A DNA stretch of 43,364 nucleotides from Oscillospiraceae bacterium (GTDB taxonomy: Bacteria; Bacillota; Clostridia; Oscillospirales; Oscillospiraceae), in assembly GCA_022800755.1 (NCBI GenBank), contig JAAWQX010000017.1:1-43364 (forward strand). Reading direction: 5' to 3'. This document shows, piece after piece, positions 1-7,539 of the stretch. Below the pieces are notes generated by a model, which did not search any database, was not told the origin of the DNA, and saw only the letters and a list, made by a program, of their open reading frames with translations. The translations under genes and the position numbers were made by a program. The first letter of the stretch is position 1; every line of letters starts with the position of its first letter.

Positions 1-424
1 CCACGATATGCCCGTCCTTGATTTTCCGTTTCCTTTCCATTCCCTTCCCGTCCTTTCTATGTTTATTAAAGTGATAAGTTTCGGAGCAAGCATAGGAAAG
101 AGGTACCCTTTCCGTAAAATCGTCCGTTTTCTGTCTGCCGACAGCGGGCGATTTTTGCTTGTTGGGAAGTTTCCCAAACCCACTGCTTTTCCTCTCAATA
201 CCTACAACACCACACAGAGCAATTTTGCCGAAGTTTTGAGAGAATTTTTTCAAAAATTTTTTCTTATCTCCTACTACGGAAAAGTTTCTAAAATGCCAAA
301 CAAAAGCGAAAGAAAAAATTGCAAACTGCAAAGATTATAACGCTTTCTAACTTGTTGTTTAGTTACGGATAAGCTATTCGCCCCCTGTTCATGTTTCCTC
401 TATTTCCAGTACCTTTATTAACGC
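1..424. other. AT-rich non-coding stretch at the left edge
   Basis: I see no convincing gene here. The open frame at 8-340 is low-complexity, has no Shine-Dalgarno and resembles no family I know. The stretch holds a terminator hairpin (117-156), probably for a gene beyond the left edge, followed by A/T-rich sequence leading to the promoter at 425. Confidence 0.5.
117..156 (+). terminator. rho-independent terminator of an upstream gene
   Basis: The arm AAATCGTCCG pairs with CGGGCGATTT (one G-U pair). A nested CTGTC/GACAG stem lies inside, and a T-run ends at 156. It would end a plus-strand gene whose body lies before the window. Confidence 0.6.
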
Positions 425-453
425 TTGACACGAAACTTTTTATGTGGTATATT
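425..453 (+). promoter_or_regulatory. sigma-A-type promoter of the DUF3796/XRE/KTR operon
   Basis: TTGACA (425-430), 17-bp spacer, TATATT (448-453). An inverted repeat TTTATGT/ACATAAA spans the -10 region and is a plausible operator, perhaps for the XRE protein encoded in the same operon. Confidence 0.75.
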
Positions 454-500
454 TATAACATAAAGTGCGAAATACACCACAAAAAAGGAGGAAAACTACT

Positions 501-857
501 ATGAAAAAAATCAACTATTTAGGATTTTTATCTCTCTTGGCACTAATAGCTATTTTAGGTTGGTGTACCGAGAATACTGGGTTATATGGATTTTTGGGAT
601 TTGCATATTACATTCGATATTTTTGGGTAATCCCCGATGAGTTTTTTCGACTTAATGTCCAGAAAGCAGCTACGTTTGCATTTATGTCAGAAATGATTTC
701 TCTTGTTCCTTTTATGTTTGTATGTTCCTATGTTTACGACGGAACTAAAGCTGTCCCTATGTCCTTTGGATTGAGTTTTGCAGTTACAATCTTTGCATTT
801 ACTCTTGCACTTATTATTTTGGAATGGAAAGAACGAAAAGGGGCAGATAATGATTAA
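501..857 (+). CDS. DUF3796-family small membrane protein
   Basis: A 118-residue, very hydrophobic protein with about four predicted membrane segments and a short charged C-terminal tail (EWKERKG). It resembles the DUF3796 proteins that commonly precede a small XRE regulator in Tn916-like and other Firmicute elements; the biochemical role is unknown. The ATG at 501 is chosen because AAGGAGG lies just upstream; an in-frame ATG at 465 has no comparable ribosome site. The gene overlaps the next by 8 nt, so the two are probably translationally coupled. Such membrane protein/regulator pairs are often thought to sense a surface signal; that is inference here. Confidence 0.7.
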   Translation: MKKINYLGFLSLLALIAILGWCTENTGLYGFLGFAYYIRYFWVIPDEFFRLNVQKAATFAFMSEMISLVPFMFVCSYVYDGTKAVPMSFGLSFAVTIFAFTLALIILEWKERKGADND

Positions 858-1047
858 AAATAGGATAAAAGAATATCGTGTGCGTTTTGACATGAAACAA
901 GAAGAACTTGCTTCTAAAGTCGGAGTTCGTCGCGAAACAATAGGCAATCTCGAAAAAGGAAAATACAATCCCTCATTGGTACTCGCATGGAATATAGCGA
1001 AAGTCTTTGGAGTTTCAATCGAAGAAATATTTACAGTTGAGGATTGA
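850..1047 (+). CDS. XRE-family (Cro/CI-like) transcriptional regulator
   Basis: A 65-residue protein that is essentially one HTH_3 domain: [15 protein letters not shown], then the recognition-helix region [19 protein letters not shown], ending in FGVSIEEIF. This is the compact type in which the DNA-binding domain is the whole protein. The ATG at 850 overlaps the end of the upstream membrane-protein gene, with AAAAGGGG as ribosome site; the longer frame starting at 778 lies inside the upstream gene and is rejected. It probably autoregulates the operon through the inverted repeat at the 425-453 promoter (inference). Confidence 0.85.
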   Translation: MIKNRIKEYRVRFDMKQEELASKVGVRRETIGNLEKGKYNPSLVLAWNIAKVFGVSIEEIFTVED

Positions 1048-1057
1048 GGTGGTGTTA

Positions 1058-1246
1058 TTGAATTTAGATAATTGGATACTATGCCCCATCTGTGGTAATA
1101 AAACACGGTTAAAAGTACGAGAAGATACGGTACTTGAACGATTTCCACTATTTTGCCCGAAATGCAAGCATGAAACACTAATCAATGTAAAACACCTAAA
1201 TATATCAGTTATTAAAGAGCCAGACGCACAGACGCAGAGCCGATAG
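1058..1246 (+). CDS. cysteine-rich KTR domain protein
   Basis: About 62 residues with two CxxC pairs (CPICGNKTR and CPKCKHE), a zinc-ribbon pattern, ending in PDAQTQSR. This is the 'cysteine-rich KTR' family found almost only in Tn916-like elements. Its role is unknown; the zinc ribbon suggests nucleic-acid or protein binding. No ATG fits: TTG at 1058 follows GAGGTGG with good spacing, and GTG at 1052 or 1049 is an alternative. The stop codon lies inside the left arm of the following terminator. Confidence 0.75.
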   Translation: MNLDNWILCPICGNKTRLKVREDTVLERFPLFCPKCKHETLINVKHLNISVIKEPDAQTQSR

Positions 1247-1283
1247 CACGCTTGAAATATAGCGGCTATCGGCTTTTTCTTTT
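1238..1283 (+). terminator. rho-independent terminator after the KTR gene
   Basis: A perfect 10-bp stem, AGCCGATAGC (1238-1247) with GCTATCGGCT (1265-1274), followed by a T-rich run. The stop codon of the KTR gene is inside the left arm. Confidence 0.85.
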
Positions 1284-1300
1284 TAGACGGAGGTTTTATT

Positions 1301-1351
1301 ATGTTACTTGCCATTATACAAGCATTATCAAACTCGTTAAAAAAAGCCTAA
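1301..1351 (+). CDS. 16-residue micro-ORF, possible leader peptide
   Basis: ATG at 1301 follows a strong ribosome site (GGAGG, 1289-1293) and opens the peptide MLLAIIQALSNSLKKA before TAA at 1349-1351. The peptide is short and amphipathic with a basic end. It sits directly after a terminator and before two hairpins that precede the sigma-factor gene, the layout of a leader peptide or attenuator. It could instead be a small membrane-active peptide or simply fortuitous. I know no family for it. Confidence 0.4.
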   Translation: MLLAIIQALSNSLKKA

Positions 1352-1428
1352 CCAACACAACGGAAATTTCTGCCCATGAATATGAACTATCAGTACATCA
1401 TACATACTTTTATAAATCACATTATTCA

Positions 1429-1495
1429 AACGCCTATGTAGCTCTGTGCTGCATGGGCGTTTGTTGTAGTAGCCCCCTACTGGGAAGAAAGGGGG
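1429..1495 (+). promoter_or_regulatory. two hairpins ahead of the sigma gene, one hiding its ribosome site
   Basis: The first hairpin pairs AACGCCTATG (1429-1438) with CATGGGCGTT (1452-1461), complete apart from one G-U pair. The second pairs CCCCCT (1473-1478) with AGGGGG (1490-1495). The GGGGGTGA ribosome site of the gene starting at 1506 lies in the second, so folding should reduce its translation. Together with the micro-ORF at 1301 this may be an attenuator (inference). Confidence 0.5.
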
Positions 1496-1505
1496 TGATG
1501 AAACA

Positions 1506-1964
1506 ATGAAGTATTCTGAACAATTCATGGAGTGTGTCGAATATTCTTTTGCTGCTTTTTGTAAGATTGTTCTCCGTAATGCGGCAATCAGTGCATACCG
1601 CGATTTTGGACGGAAACAGAAGCACGAAGTATCACTTGACTATCTGATGTCCGAAACGTCCTTTGAACCGTTTACAACAGATAATTACTTTGAGCAGTAT
1701 GACAAGCCAACTGTCTTTGTCATGAAAGGACAGGAGATTATTGTTGCAAGTGAATGGTTAGCAAATGTTTTTTCCAAACTTCCAGAACAGCGGCGTACTG
1801 TCTTGCTGATGTATTTCTTTCTGGGCTATACCGATACAAAAATCGGGAATGAATATGGACGTTCCAGAAGTACAGCGAATTACTGGAAGCACGCAGCATT
1901 GAATCAGTTAAGAAAGGAATGGTTAAAGTCAAAAGATGAGGAACAAAAAATTGGTACCCTTTGA
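1506..1964 (+). CDS. sigma-70-family RNA polymerase sigma factor (Tn916 orf7 type)
   Basis: A 152-residue protein with a C-terminal region-4-like helix-turn-helix: FSKLPEQRRTVLLMYFFLGY, then TDTKIGNEYGRSRSTANYW at about residues 100-132. Length and sequence match the orf7 product of Tn916-like elements, a sigma-like protein that helps control transfer and excision functions in that family. The ATG at 1506 has AAGGGGGTGATG upstream, held in a hairpin (1473-1495). The gene overlaps the next by 29 nt, as orf7/orf8 do. Confidence 0.85.
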   Translation: MKYSEQFMECVEYSFAAFCKIVLRNAAISAYRDFGRKQKHEVSLDYLMSETSFEPFTTDNYFEQYDKPTVFVMKGQEIIVASEWLANVFSKLPEQRRTVLLMYFFLGYTDTKIGNEYGRSRSTANYWKHAALNQLRKEWLKSKDEEQKIGTL

Positions 1965-2139
1965 AGTCATTGAAAAAGCGATTGCCGGAGAGCCAGAAGC
2001 GATTGAACTTGTTTTACAGCATTACAGTCCACGCATTAAGTATCTGTCAAAATACCGGGGACATATCAACGACGATATTCAAGAACGTTTGAAAACACAG
2101 CTTATCAAAGCTATCCTGCAATTCCGTTTTGACAGGTAA
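1936..2139 (+). CDS. helix-turn-helix domain protein (Tn916 orf8 type)
   Basis: A 67-residue HTH_16-type protein with the family pattern VPFEVIEKAIAGEPEAIE, then YSPRIKYLS, ending in ILQFRFDR, so it looks full length. In Tn916 the equivalent gene follows the sigma-like gene and precedes orf10, xis and int. It starts inside the sigma gene (29-nt overlap), which suggests coupled translation. Nothing recognisable of xis or int follows, so the element is truncated here or rearranged. Confidence 0.8.
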   Translation: MRNKKLVPFEVIEKAIAGEPEAIELVLQHYSPRIKYLSKYRGHINDDIQERLKTQLIKAILQFRFDR

Positions 2140-2161
2140 CGAGTAGCAAAGCCAGAGAAAG

Positions 2162-2204
2162 CCGTCAAGGATAAACTTCGCGCTTCGCGTCCTTGACGGT
2201 TTTC
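2162..2204 (+). terminator. rho-independent terminator after the orf8-like gene
   Basis: A perfect 10-bp stem, CCGTCAAGGA (2162-2171) with TCCTTGACGG (2190-2199), followed by TTTT. It ends the sigma/HTH transcript. Confidence 0.8.
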
Positions 2205-2389
2205 CCTGTCCTTGCTATGGGGTAATCAAGAGCGCAATCGGATAGACCGCTTGCGCTCTCAATTCATTGTTGTATGTTCGCATTTAGAGATAAAAATCCC
2301 TTGATTTTATGCGGCTTTCAGAGCGCATTTAAGGCAAGTTAAGGGTTTTATACCTTTATCGTCAAAATCGCGTTTCTACTGCGTAACAG

Positions 2390-2437
2390 GCAGAAAAAAG
2401 ACGGGTAAAAAGCAATCGCTTCTCACTCGTCTTTTCC
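2390..2437. terminator. bidirectional terminator-like hairpin downstream of rpsN
   Basis: AAAAGACGGGT (2396-2406) pairs with ACTCGTCTTTT (2425-2435), one pair being G-U. Read on the minus strand the stem is followed by six T residues, so it could end the ribosomal-protein transcript running in from rpsN. On the plus strand it ends in TTTT. It lies in AT-rich element sequence, not in host DNA. Confidence 0.6.
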
Positions 2438-2523
2438 TGCACCCTGTATGACAGCTACCCTATTTCAGTTTGTTGATTGATACTGTTTTATGAGTAGCTA
2501 CCATAGCCGGGCCTCTTTTTTCA

Positions 2524-2709
2524 TTACCAGGACGCTTTCTTTACACCGGGGATCTCGCCTTTATAGGCCAGCTCACGGAAGCAGATACGGCAGATGCCGT
2601 AGTTGCGCAGGTAAGAATGGGGACGGCCGCAGATCTTGCAGCGGTTGTAAGCGCGGGAGGAGTACTTCGGCTCTCTCTGCTGCTTAACTTTCATAGACTT
2701 TTTCGCCAT
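2524..2709 (-). CDS. rpsN: 30S ribosomal protein S14, zinc-binding (type Z)
   Basis: A 61-residue S14 of the short zinc form: CxxC pairs at C24/C27 and C40/C43 (KICGRPH and GICRICF). It binds 16S rRNA in the head of the small subunit. The length is normal for type Z. It is the last host gene in this direction: the usual next gene, rpsH, is absent and Tn916-like DNA begins within a few bases of its stop codon. The ATG at 2709 has GAGGTAAGAG upstream. Confidence 0.97.
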   Translation of the reverse strand: MAKKSMKVKQQREPKYSSRAYNRCKICGRPHSYLRNYGICRICFRELAYKGEIPGVKKASW

Positions 2710-2726
2710 GCTCTCTTACCTCCTTC

Positions 2727-3272
2727 TTAAGCTTTCGTGACAAAGGGAGCACCGAGCTGGGTCAGCAGCTCCTTGGCTTCCTCATCGGTGTTGGCGGTGG
2801 TGATGATCGCGATGTTCATACCCCGCAGCTTCTCGATCTTGTCATACTCGATCTCCGGGAAGATGATCTGCTCTTTCAGGCCCAGGCTGTAATTGCCGCG
2901 GCCGTCGAACGCGTCGCCGGAGATGCCGCGGAAGTCGCGGACACGGGGCAGCGCCACATTGAGCAGACGGTCAAGGAACTCCCACATCCGGTCGCCGCGC
3001 AAAGTGACCTTCACGCCGACCTTCATGCCCTCACGGAGTTTGAAGTTCGCCACGGACTTTTTCGCCACGGTAGCAACAGCCTTCTGACCGGTGATGGCGG
3101 AGATATCCTTAATGACCGCGTCCAGGGCCTTGGCGTTATCCTTGCAGTCGCCGCAGCCGACGGACACAACGACCTTATCCAGCCGGGGGATCTGCATCAC
3201 GGACTTATACTGGAACTTCTCCATGAGAACGGGAGCGATCTCGTTTTGATACTTAGTTTTCAAAGTAGGCAT
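2727..3272 (-). CDS. rplE: 50S ribosomal protein L5
   Basis: 181 residues beginning [17 protein letters not shown], with the conserved [13 protein letters not shown] and the [17 protein letters not shown] segment. L5 binds 5S rRNA and contacts the small-subunit head through bridge B1b. The ATG at 3272 is preferred because the extra 12 residues of the longer frame are not conserved and overlap rplX. The distance to rpsN is 17 nt. Confidence 0.97.
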   Translation of the reverse strand: MPTLKTKYQNEIAPVLMEKFQYKSVMQIPRLDKVVVSVGCGDCKDNAKALDAVIKDISAITGQKAVATVAKKSVANFKLREGMKVGVKVTLRGDRMWEFLDRLLNVALPRVRDFRGISGDAFDGRGNYSLGLKEQIIFPEIEYDKIEKLRGMNIAIITTANTDEEAKELLTQLGAPFVTKA

Positions 3273-3289
3273 ATACGTAATCTCCCTTC

Positions 3290-3595
3290 TCACAGATTCG
3301 CGCCGCATTTTTTGCAGACGCGGGATTTCGTGCCGTTTTCGATCTTATGACCGACGCGGGTCGCCTTGCCGCACTTGGGGCAGACCACCTGCAGCTTGGA
3401 AGCGTAGATGGGAGTCTCGATCTTGATGATGCCGCCCTCTTCGCCCTGCTTCCGGGGGCGCTGATGCTTGGTAGCAACGTTCACGCCTTCCACGATGACC
3501 TTCTGGCCCTTAGGATCGGCGCGAAGGACCTTACCGGTCTTGCCCTTGTCCTTGCCGGACAGGACGATAACATTATCGCCAGTTTTGATTTTCAT
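3290..3595 (-). CDS. rplX: 50S ribosomal protein L24
   Basis: 101 residues with a KOW motif at the start ([20 protein letters not shown]) and the C-terminal [11 protein letters not shown] and [11 protein letters not shown] pairs of the zinc-ribbon form of L24. L24 starts assembly of the large subunit and lines the tunnel exit. It follows rplN by 15 nt in the same transcript. Confidence 0.97.
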   Translation of the reverse strand: MKIKTGDNVIVLSGKDKGKTGKVLRADPKGQKVIVEGVNVATKHQRPRKQGEEGGIIKIETPIYASKLQVVCPKCGKATRVGHKIENGTKSRVCKKCGANL

Positions 3596-3610
3596 AACCT
3601 TGCGCCCTCC

Positions 3611-3979
3611 TTAAATGACTTCGGGAGCCAGGGACAGGATCTTCATGTACTCCTTGTCACGCAGCTCACGAGCGACAGGCCCAAAGATACGGGTACCGAC
3701 GGGGTTGTGATCCTCGCGGATGAGCACGGCCGCGTTCTCATCGAAGCGGACGTAGGTGCCGTCGGCGCGGCGCACGGGGCGGGTGGTACGGACCACGACG
3801 GCCTTAACCACATCGCCTTTTTTCACGCTGCTGGCGGGGGCGCACTTCCGCACGGACGCGACGATGACGTCGCCCACGGAAGCGTATTTCCGCCGGGAGC
3901 CGCCCAGCACGCGGATGCACTTGATCTCCTTGGCGCCGGTATTATCAGCGACCTTCAGATAGCTTTCTTCCTGAATCAT
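3611..3979 (-). CDS. rplN: 50S ribosomal protein L14
   Basis: 122 residues, full length, starting [19 protein letters not shown], with ending ...[10 protein letters not shown] typical of bacterial L14. L14 sits at the subunit interface next to L19 and contributes to bridge B8. It lies 15 nt downstream of rpsQ. The 512-residue open frame on the opposite strand across this region is an antisense shadow. Confidence 0.97.
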   Translation of the reverse strand: MIQEESYLKVADNTGAKEIKCIRVLGGSRRKYASVGDVIVASVRKCAPASSVKKGDVVKAVVVRTTRPVRRADGTYVRFDENAAVLIREDHNPVGTRIFGPVARELRDKEYMKILSLAPEVI

Positions 3980-3994
3980 GTTGTGCCGCCTCCC

Positions 3995-4258
3995 TTACTT
4001 AGCCTTTTCGACGATCTCGACCACGCGCCAGCGCTTATCCTTAGACAGGGGGCGGGTCTCCATCACTCTTACGATATCACCGACGCCGCACTCGTTTTTC
4101 TCGTCATGCGCCTTAAGGCGGTAGGTACGGCCGATGATCTTTTTATACTTTTTGTGTGCCACGCGGTCTTCCACGATGACGACGACGGTCTTATCCATCT
4201 TGTCGGAGACGACCTTGCCCACACGGACCTTACGGGCAGTTGTTCTTACTTCGTTCAT
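3995..4258 (-). CDS. rpsQ: 30S ribosomal protein S17
   Basis: 87 residues with the S17 core [21 protein letters not shown] and the later [18 protein letters not shown]. It binds helix 11 of 16S rRNA as a primary assembly protein. Its start overlaps the stop of rpmC by 4 nt (ATGA-type), indicating translational coupling. Confidence 0.97.
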   Translation of the reverse strand: MNEVRTTARKVRVGKVVSDKMDKTVVVIVEDRVAHKKYKKIIGRTYRLKAHDEKNECGVGDIVRVMETRPLSKDKRWRVVEIVEKAK

Positions 4259-4458
4259 TTCGCATCTCCTCCGACTTCTTTCTCACGGATCACGGTCTTG
4301 ACCCGGGCGATATCCCGGCGCAGCGCGGTGATCTTCGTGGGGTTGTCAAGATGGTTGGTGGCCAGCTGCATACGGAGCATGAACAGATCGCGCTTCATCT
4401 CAACGAGTTTCGTTTCCAGCTGCGCGACAGACATAGAACGGATTTCACTTGCCTTCAT
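4255..4458 (-). CDS. rpmC: 50S ribosomal protein L29
   Basis: 67 residues, a helical hairpin typical of L29 ([20 protein letters not shown], then [16 protein letters not shown]). L29 sits at the tunnel exit near the binding sites of SRP and trigger factor. ATG at 4458 is chosen over an upstream GTG (4470) because GAAGGTGG lies at normal distance. It starts just after the rplP stop and overlaps rpsQ by 4 nt. Confidence 0.95.
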   Translation of the reverse strand: MKASEIRSMSVAQLETKLVEMKRDLFMLRMQLATNHLDNPTKITALRRDIARVKTVIREKEVGGDAK

Positions 4459-4459
4459 C

Positions 4460-4888
4460 TCATTCACCACCTTCGACAGTTTCGCCCTTCTTGACGATCT
4501 TCGTCTTGCAGGGGAGCTTGTGGCTGGCCAGACGCATGGCCTCGCGCGCCACTTCTTCGGAAACGCCGGCGATCTCGAACAGAACTCTGCCGGGCTTAAC
4601 GACAGCGACCCAGTAATCCGGGGAGCCTTTACCGGAACCCATACGGGTCTCAGCGGGCTTAGAGGTCACGGGCTTGTCGGGGAAGATCTTGATCCAGACC
4701 TTACCACCGCGCTTGGTGTAACGGGTCATGGCGATACGGGCCGCCTCGATCTGGTTGGAGGTGATCCAGCAGGGCTCCTGGGCCACCAGGCCGAAATCAC
4801 CGTAAGCAACGAAGTTGCCGCGGGTGGCTTTGCCTTTCATACGGCCGCGCTGCACTCTGCGGTACTTCACTCTTTTAGGCATTAACAT
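4460..4888 (-). CDS. rplP: 50S ribosomal protein L16
   Basis: 142 residues beginning [20 protein letters not shown], full length for L16. It binds 23S rRNA near the A-site tRNA elbow and is among the last proteins to join the large subunit. The start ATG shares its A with the rpsC stop (TAATG), so the two are coupled. Confidence 0.97.
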   Translation of the reverse strand: MLMPKRVKYRRVQRGRMKGKATRGNFVAYGDFGLVAQEPCWITSNQIEAARIAMTRYTKRGGKVWIKIFPDKPVTSKPAETRMGSGKGSPDYWVAVVKPGRVLFEIAGVSEEVAREAMRLASHKLPCKTKIVKKGETVEGGE

Positions 4889-5736
4889 TACGCGTTGCCT
4901 CCTTCCTTCGGAGCGGCGGGACGGGGAGGTCTCTGACCGCCGTCGCGGTTAAAGCCGCCGCGGTCGCCGCCGGGTCTGCGGTCACGGTTGTAACCGCCGC
5001 GGTCACCGCCTCTGCGGTCGTTGCGCCGGCCGCCTCTGCGGTCGTCACGACGGCGCTCATCCAGAGGCTTGGACAGATCCATGGTCCGGGGGGTGGTCCG
5101 CAGGGTCTGGCTGAGCACCTCGCCCTTGTAGATCCACACCTTCACGCCGATGCGGCCATAAGTGGTAGCCGCTTCCGCGAAGCCGTAATCAATGTCCGCG
5201 CGCAGGGTCTGCAGGGGGATGGTACCCTCGTGATAGCACTCGCTGCGGGCGATCTCCGCGCCGCCGATACGGCCGGAGCACATGACCTTGATGCCTAGTG
5301 CGCCCATACGCATGGCGCGGCCCATGGCGTTTTTCATCGCCCGGCGGAACGCGATACGCTTCTCCAGCTGCTGGGCGATGCTCTCAGCCACCAGCTGAGC
5401 GTTGGTATCGGGGGTGCGGACCTCGATAATGGAGATCTTCACCTTTTTACCGATCAGCTTTTCCACTTCGCCTTCCAGGCGCTGAATCTCCGCGCCGCCC
5501 TTGCCGATGACGACGCCGGGACGGGAGCAGTGGATAAAGATGCGAACGCCGTTGGAATCGCGCTCGATCTCGATTTTGGGGACGCCTGCGGAATACAGGG
5601 TCTTTTTCAGGTACTTGCGGATATTGTAGTCTTCCACCAGCAGGTCGCCGACTTTATCTTCTCTGGCGTACCATCTGGAATCCCAGTCTTTAATGACGCC
5701 CACGCGCATGCCGTGGGGATTGACTTTCTGTCCCAT
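4888..5736 (-). CDS. rpsC: 30S ribosomal protein S3 with an Arg/Gly-rich tail
   Basis: 282 residues against about 215-225 for most S3 proteins. The first ~225 are a normal S3: [20 protein letters not shown], the KH-domain GxxG as VIGKGGAEI, and the C-terminal domain with [14 protein letters not shown]. The last ~57 residues (226-282) are a low-complexity tail rich in Arg, Gly and Asp with repeated DRRGG and DRGG(Y/F)NRD units, then a Pro/Ala stretch. S3 lines the mRNA entry tunnel, so a disordered basic tail would sit near incoming mRNA (inference). Spacing to rplV is 15 nt. Confidence 0.96.
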   Translation of the reverse strand: MGQKVNPHGMRVGVIKDWDSRWYAREDKVGDLLVEDYNIRKYLKKTLYSAGVPKIEIERDSNGVRIFIHCSRPGVVIGKGGAEIQRLEGEVEKLIGKKVKISIIEVRTPDTNAQLVAESIAQQLEKRIAFRRAMKNAMGRAMRMGALGIKVMCSGRIGGAEIARSECYHEGTIPLQTLRADIDYGFAEAATTYGRIGVKVWIYKGEVLSQTLRTTPRTMDLSKPLDERRRDDRRGGRRNDRRGGDRGGYNRDRRPGGDRGGFNRDGGQRPPRPAAPKEGGNA

Positions 5737-5751
5737 ATTCTGCCTCCTCCC

Positions 5752-6087
5752 TTATGCTTTCTCGGCCACAACGATGGTGATGTGGCTCGTGCGCTTATTG
5801 ACCCGGTGCACGCCCGCGCGGGACACGAACCGCATCCGCTTGAGGATGGGGCCGGGGGTCACATAAGCTTCCTTGACAAACAGATTGTCAGGGTCCATCT
5901 CGAAATTATTCTCCGCGTTGGCGCAAGCGCTCTTGAGCAGCTTGGTCATCAACTCGCAGGCGGCCTTAGGAGTATTTTCCATCAGGGCCATGGCGTAGTC
6001 GGTTTTCTTGCCGCGGATGAGGCTGCACACGATCTCGACCTTACGGGGAGAGATGCGGGCAAACTTCAACGTTGCTTTAGCTTCCAT
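5752..6087 (-). CDS. rplV: 50S ribosomal protein L22
   Basis: 111 residues, normal length, with ARISPRKVEIVCSLIRGKK near the start and the beta-hairpin loop region at about 80-100 that reaches into the peptide tunnel. The ending THITIVVAEKA is typical. It lies 14 nt after rpsS. Confidence 0.97.
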   Translation of the reverse strand: MEAKATLKFARISPRKVEIVCSLIRGKKTDYAMALMENTPKAACELMTKLLKSACANAENNFEMDPDNLFVKEAYVTPGPILKRMRFVSRAGVHRVNKRTSHITIVVAEKA

Positions 6088-6101
6088 GTTCTCTCTCCTC
6101 C

Positions 6102-6374
6102 TTACTTACCGGTCTTGCTGCCGGCGTGGCCGCGGAACGTGCGGGTAGGGGCGAACTCGCCCAGCTTGTGGCCGACCATATCCTCAGTGATATACACGGG
6201 AACGTGGCGGCGGCCGTCATGGACGGCGATGGTATGACCGACAAAGGAGGGGAAAATAGTGGTAGCGCGGCTCCAGGTCTTGAGGACCTTTTTCTCGCCC
6301 TTGGCGTTCATCTCGTCGACTCTCTTAAGCAGCTCGGGAGCCGCGAAAGGGCCTTTTTTGATACTTCTGCTCAT
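6102..6374 (-). CDS. rpsS: 30S ribosomal protein S19
   Basis: 90 residues: [20 protein letters not shown] at the start and the conserved [21 protein letters not shown] and [14 protein letters not shown] stretches. S19 binds the 16S 3' domain with S13 in the head. It is 14 nt downstream of rplB. Confidence 0.97.
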   Translation of the reverse strand: MSRSIKKGPFAAPELLKRVDEMNAKGEKKVLKTWSRATTIFPSFVGHTIAVHDGRRHVPVYITEDMVGHKLGEFAPTRTFRGHAGSKTGK

Positions 6375-6388
6375 TTACGATTCCCTCC

Positions 6389-7225
6389 TCACTTCGTGTT
6401 ACGACGCTTGACAATGAACTTGTCGGTCGGATTTTTGGTTTTGCGGGTCTTGTAACCCAGGGCGGGCTTGCCCCAAGGGGTCACGGGGCCGGGGCGGCCC
6501 ACAGGGCTCTTGCCCTCGCCGCCGCCGTGGGGGTGGTCGCAGGGGTTCATGACAGAGCCGCGGACGGTGGGACGCACGCCCATGTGGCGTTTACGTCCGG
6601 CCTTACCGATGTGGATATTGGCGTGCTCGGCGTTACCCACCTGGCCGATGGTGGCCATGCAGTTGAGCCGCACCTTCCGGAACTCGCCGGAGGGCAGACG
6701 CACGGTAGCCATACCGTTTTCTTTCGCCATGAGCTGTGCCGCGACGCCAGCGGAGCGCACCAACTGACCGCCCTTGCCGGGATACAGCTCGATGTTGTGG
6801 ATAACAGTACCCACGGGGATATTCTGCAAAGGCAGGGCGTTGCCGGGCTTAATGTCGGCGCTGGCGGAGGCGATGACCTTATCGCCCTTGCCCAGGCCCA
6901 CAGGAGCCAGGATATAACGCTTCTCGCCGTCGGCGTAGTTCACCAAAGCGATGAACGCAGAGCGGTTGGGGTCGTACTCCAGACGCTCTACGGTACCCTC
7001 GACGTCCAGCTTATTGCGCTTAAAGTCGATGATACGGTACTTCTGACGGTTGCCGCCGCCCTTATGGCGGACAGTGATGCGGCCGTAGCTGTTGCGGCCG
7101 GAATGCTTTTTCTTGACCTCTACCAGGCTGCGCTCCGGCTTGGCGTGCTTATCCACACCGTCGAAACCGGAAACGGACATGTGACGTCTGCTCGGGGTAG
7201 TAGGTCTGAAAGTTTTGATAGACAT
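6389..7225 (-). CDS. rplB: 50S ribosomal protein L2
   Basis: 278 residues, full length, from [20 protein letters not shown] to the conserved [17 protein letters not shown] loop containing the histidine close to the peptidyl-transferase centre, ending [10 protein letters not shown]2 is a primary 23S rRNA binder needed for subunit association. Spacing to rplW is 14 nt. Confidence 0.98.
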   Translation of the reverse strand: MSIKTFRPTTPSRRHMSVSGFDGVDKHAKPERSLVEVKKKHSGRNSYGRITVRHKGGGNRQKYRIIDFKRNKLDVEGTVERLEYDPNRSAFIALVNYADGEKRYILAPVGLGKGDKVIASASADIKPGNALPLQNIPVGTVIHNIELYPGKGGQLVRSAGVAAQLMAKENGMATVRLPSGEFRKVRLNCMATIGQVGNAEHANIHIGKAGRKRHMGVRPTVRGSVMNPCDHPHGGGEGKSPVGRPGPVTPWGKPALGYKTRKTKNPTDKFIVKRRNTK

Positions 7226-7239
7226 TTACATTTCCCTCC

Positions 7240-7539
7240 TTAGACCATGTCCTGGAACAGCTCAATGTCCTTGGAATCGGCGCTGAGCTTCACGACCGCC
7301 TTTTTCCAGGTCTTCTGGTAACCGGCGGGCATGGCGCCCTGGCGCTTTTTCTTACCGGGGACAATGGCGGTGGTCACATTGATGACAGTCACACCGAAGA
7401 TCTCCTCGATGGCCTGCTTGATCTCGACCTTATTAGCGTCCTTAGCGACCTCGAAGACGTACTTTTTAATGTCAAGGTCCTCCATGGACTGCTCGGTGAT
7501 GATAGGACGAATGATGACGTCATAAGCGGTTCTTGCCAT
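7240..7539 (-). CDS. rplW: 50S ribosomal protein L23
   Basis: 99 residues beginning MARTAYDVIIRPIITEQSM, with the KYVFEVAKDANKVEIKQAIE core. L23 forms the tunnel-exit docking site for trigger factor and SRP. Its ATG overlaps the rplD stop by one base (TAATG). Confidence 0.97.
   Translation of the reverse strand: MARTAYDVIIRPIITEQSMEDLDIKKYVFEVAKDANKVEIKQAIEEIFGVTVINVTTAIVPGKKKRQGAMPAGYQKTWKKAVVKLSADSKDIELFQDMV

Larger units (their letters stand above)
1..2519. mobile_element. Tn916-family element remnant (accessory module)
   Basis: An AT-rich block whose gene order (DUF3796 membrane protein, XRE regulator, cysteine-rich KTR protein, sigma-70-like factor, HTH_16-type protein) is that of the regulatory end of Tn916-like conjugative transposons. 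The last two genes correspond to Tn916 orf7 and orf8. No excisionase, integrase or conjugation gene is seen, so this is a fragment or the edge of a larger element continuing off the left. The right limit is inferred: 2140-2519 is AT-rich non-coding DNA and host rpsN begins at 2524. Base composition changes sharply there. Confidence 0.75.
2140..2519. other. non-coding element end with three inverted repeats
   Basis: I see no gene here. It contains a terminator (2162-2203), a second inverted repeat AGAGCGCAA/TTGCGCTCT (2229-2259), and an A/T-flanked hairpin (2396-2435). A short direct repeat AGCTACC(C/A)TA occurs near 2453 and 2495. The junction with host DNA must lie between here and the rpsN stop codon at 2524. 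Confidence 0.5.

Noticed and set aside
8-340. 110-residue open frame at the left edge
   Set aside because: No ribosome site, runs through a terminator hairpin, low-complexity composition and no family resemblance.
3347-4885. 512-residue open frame on the plus strand across rplX, rplN, rpsQ, rpmC and rplP
   Set aside because: Antisense shadow of GC-rich ribosomal genes; the opposite strand encodes clearly conserved proteins throughout.
4915-5075. GC-rich short repeats considered as a CRISPR or tandem-repeat array
   Set aside because: They encode the in-frame Arg/Gly tail of S3; unit length and spacing are irregular and there is no spacer-repeat structure.
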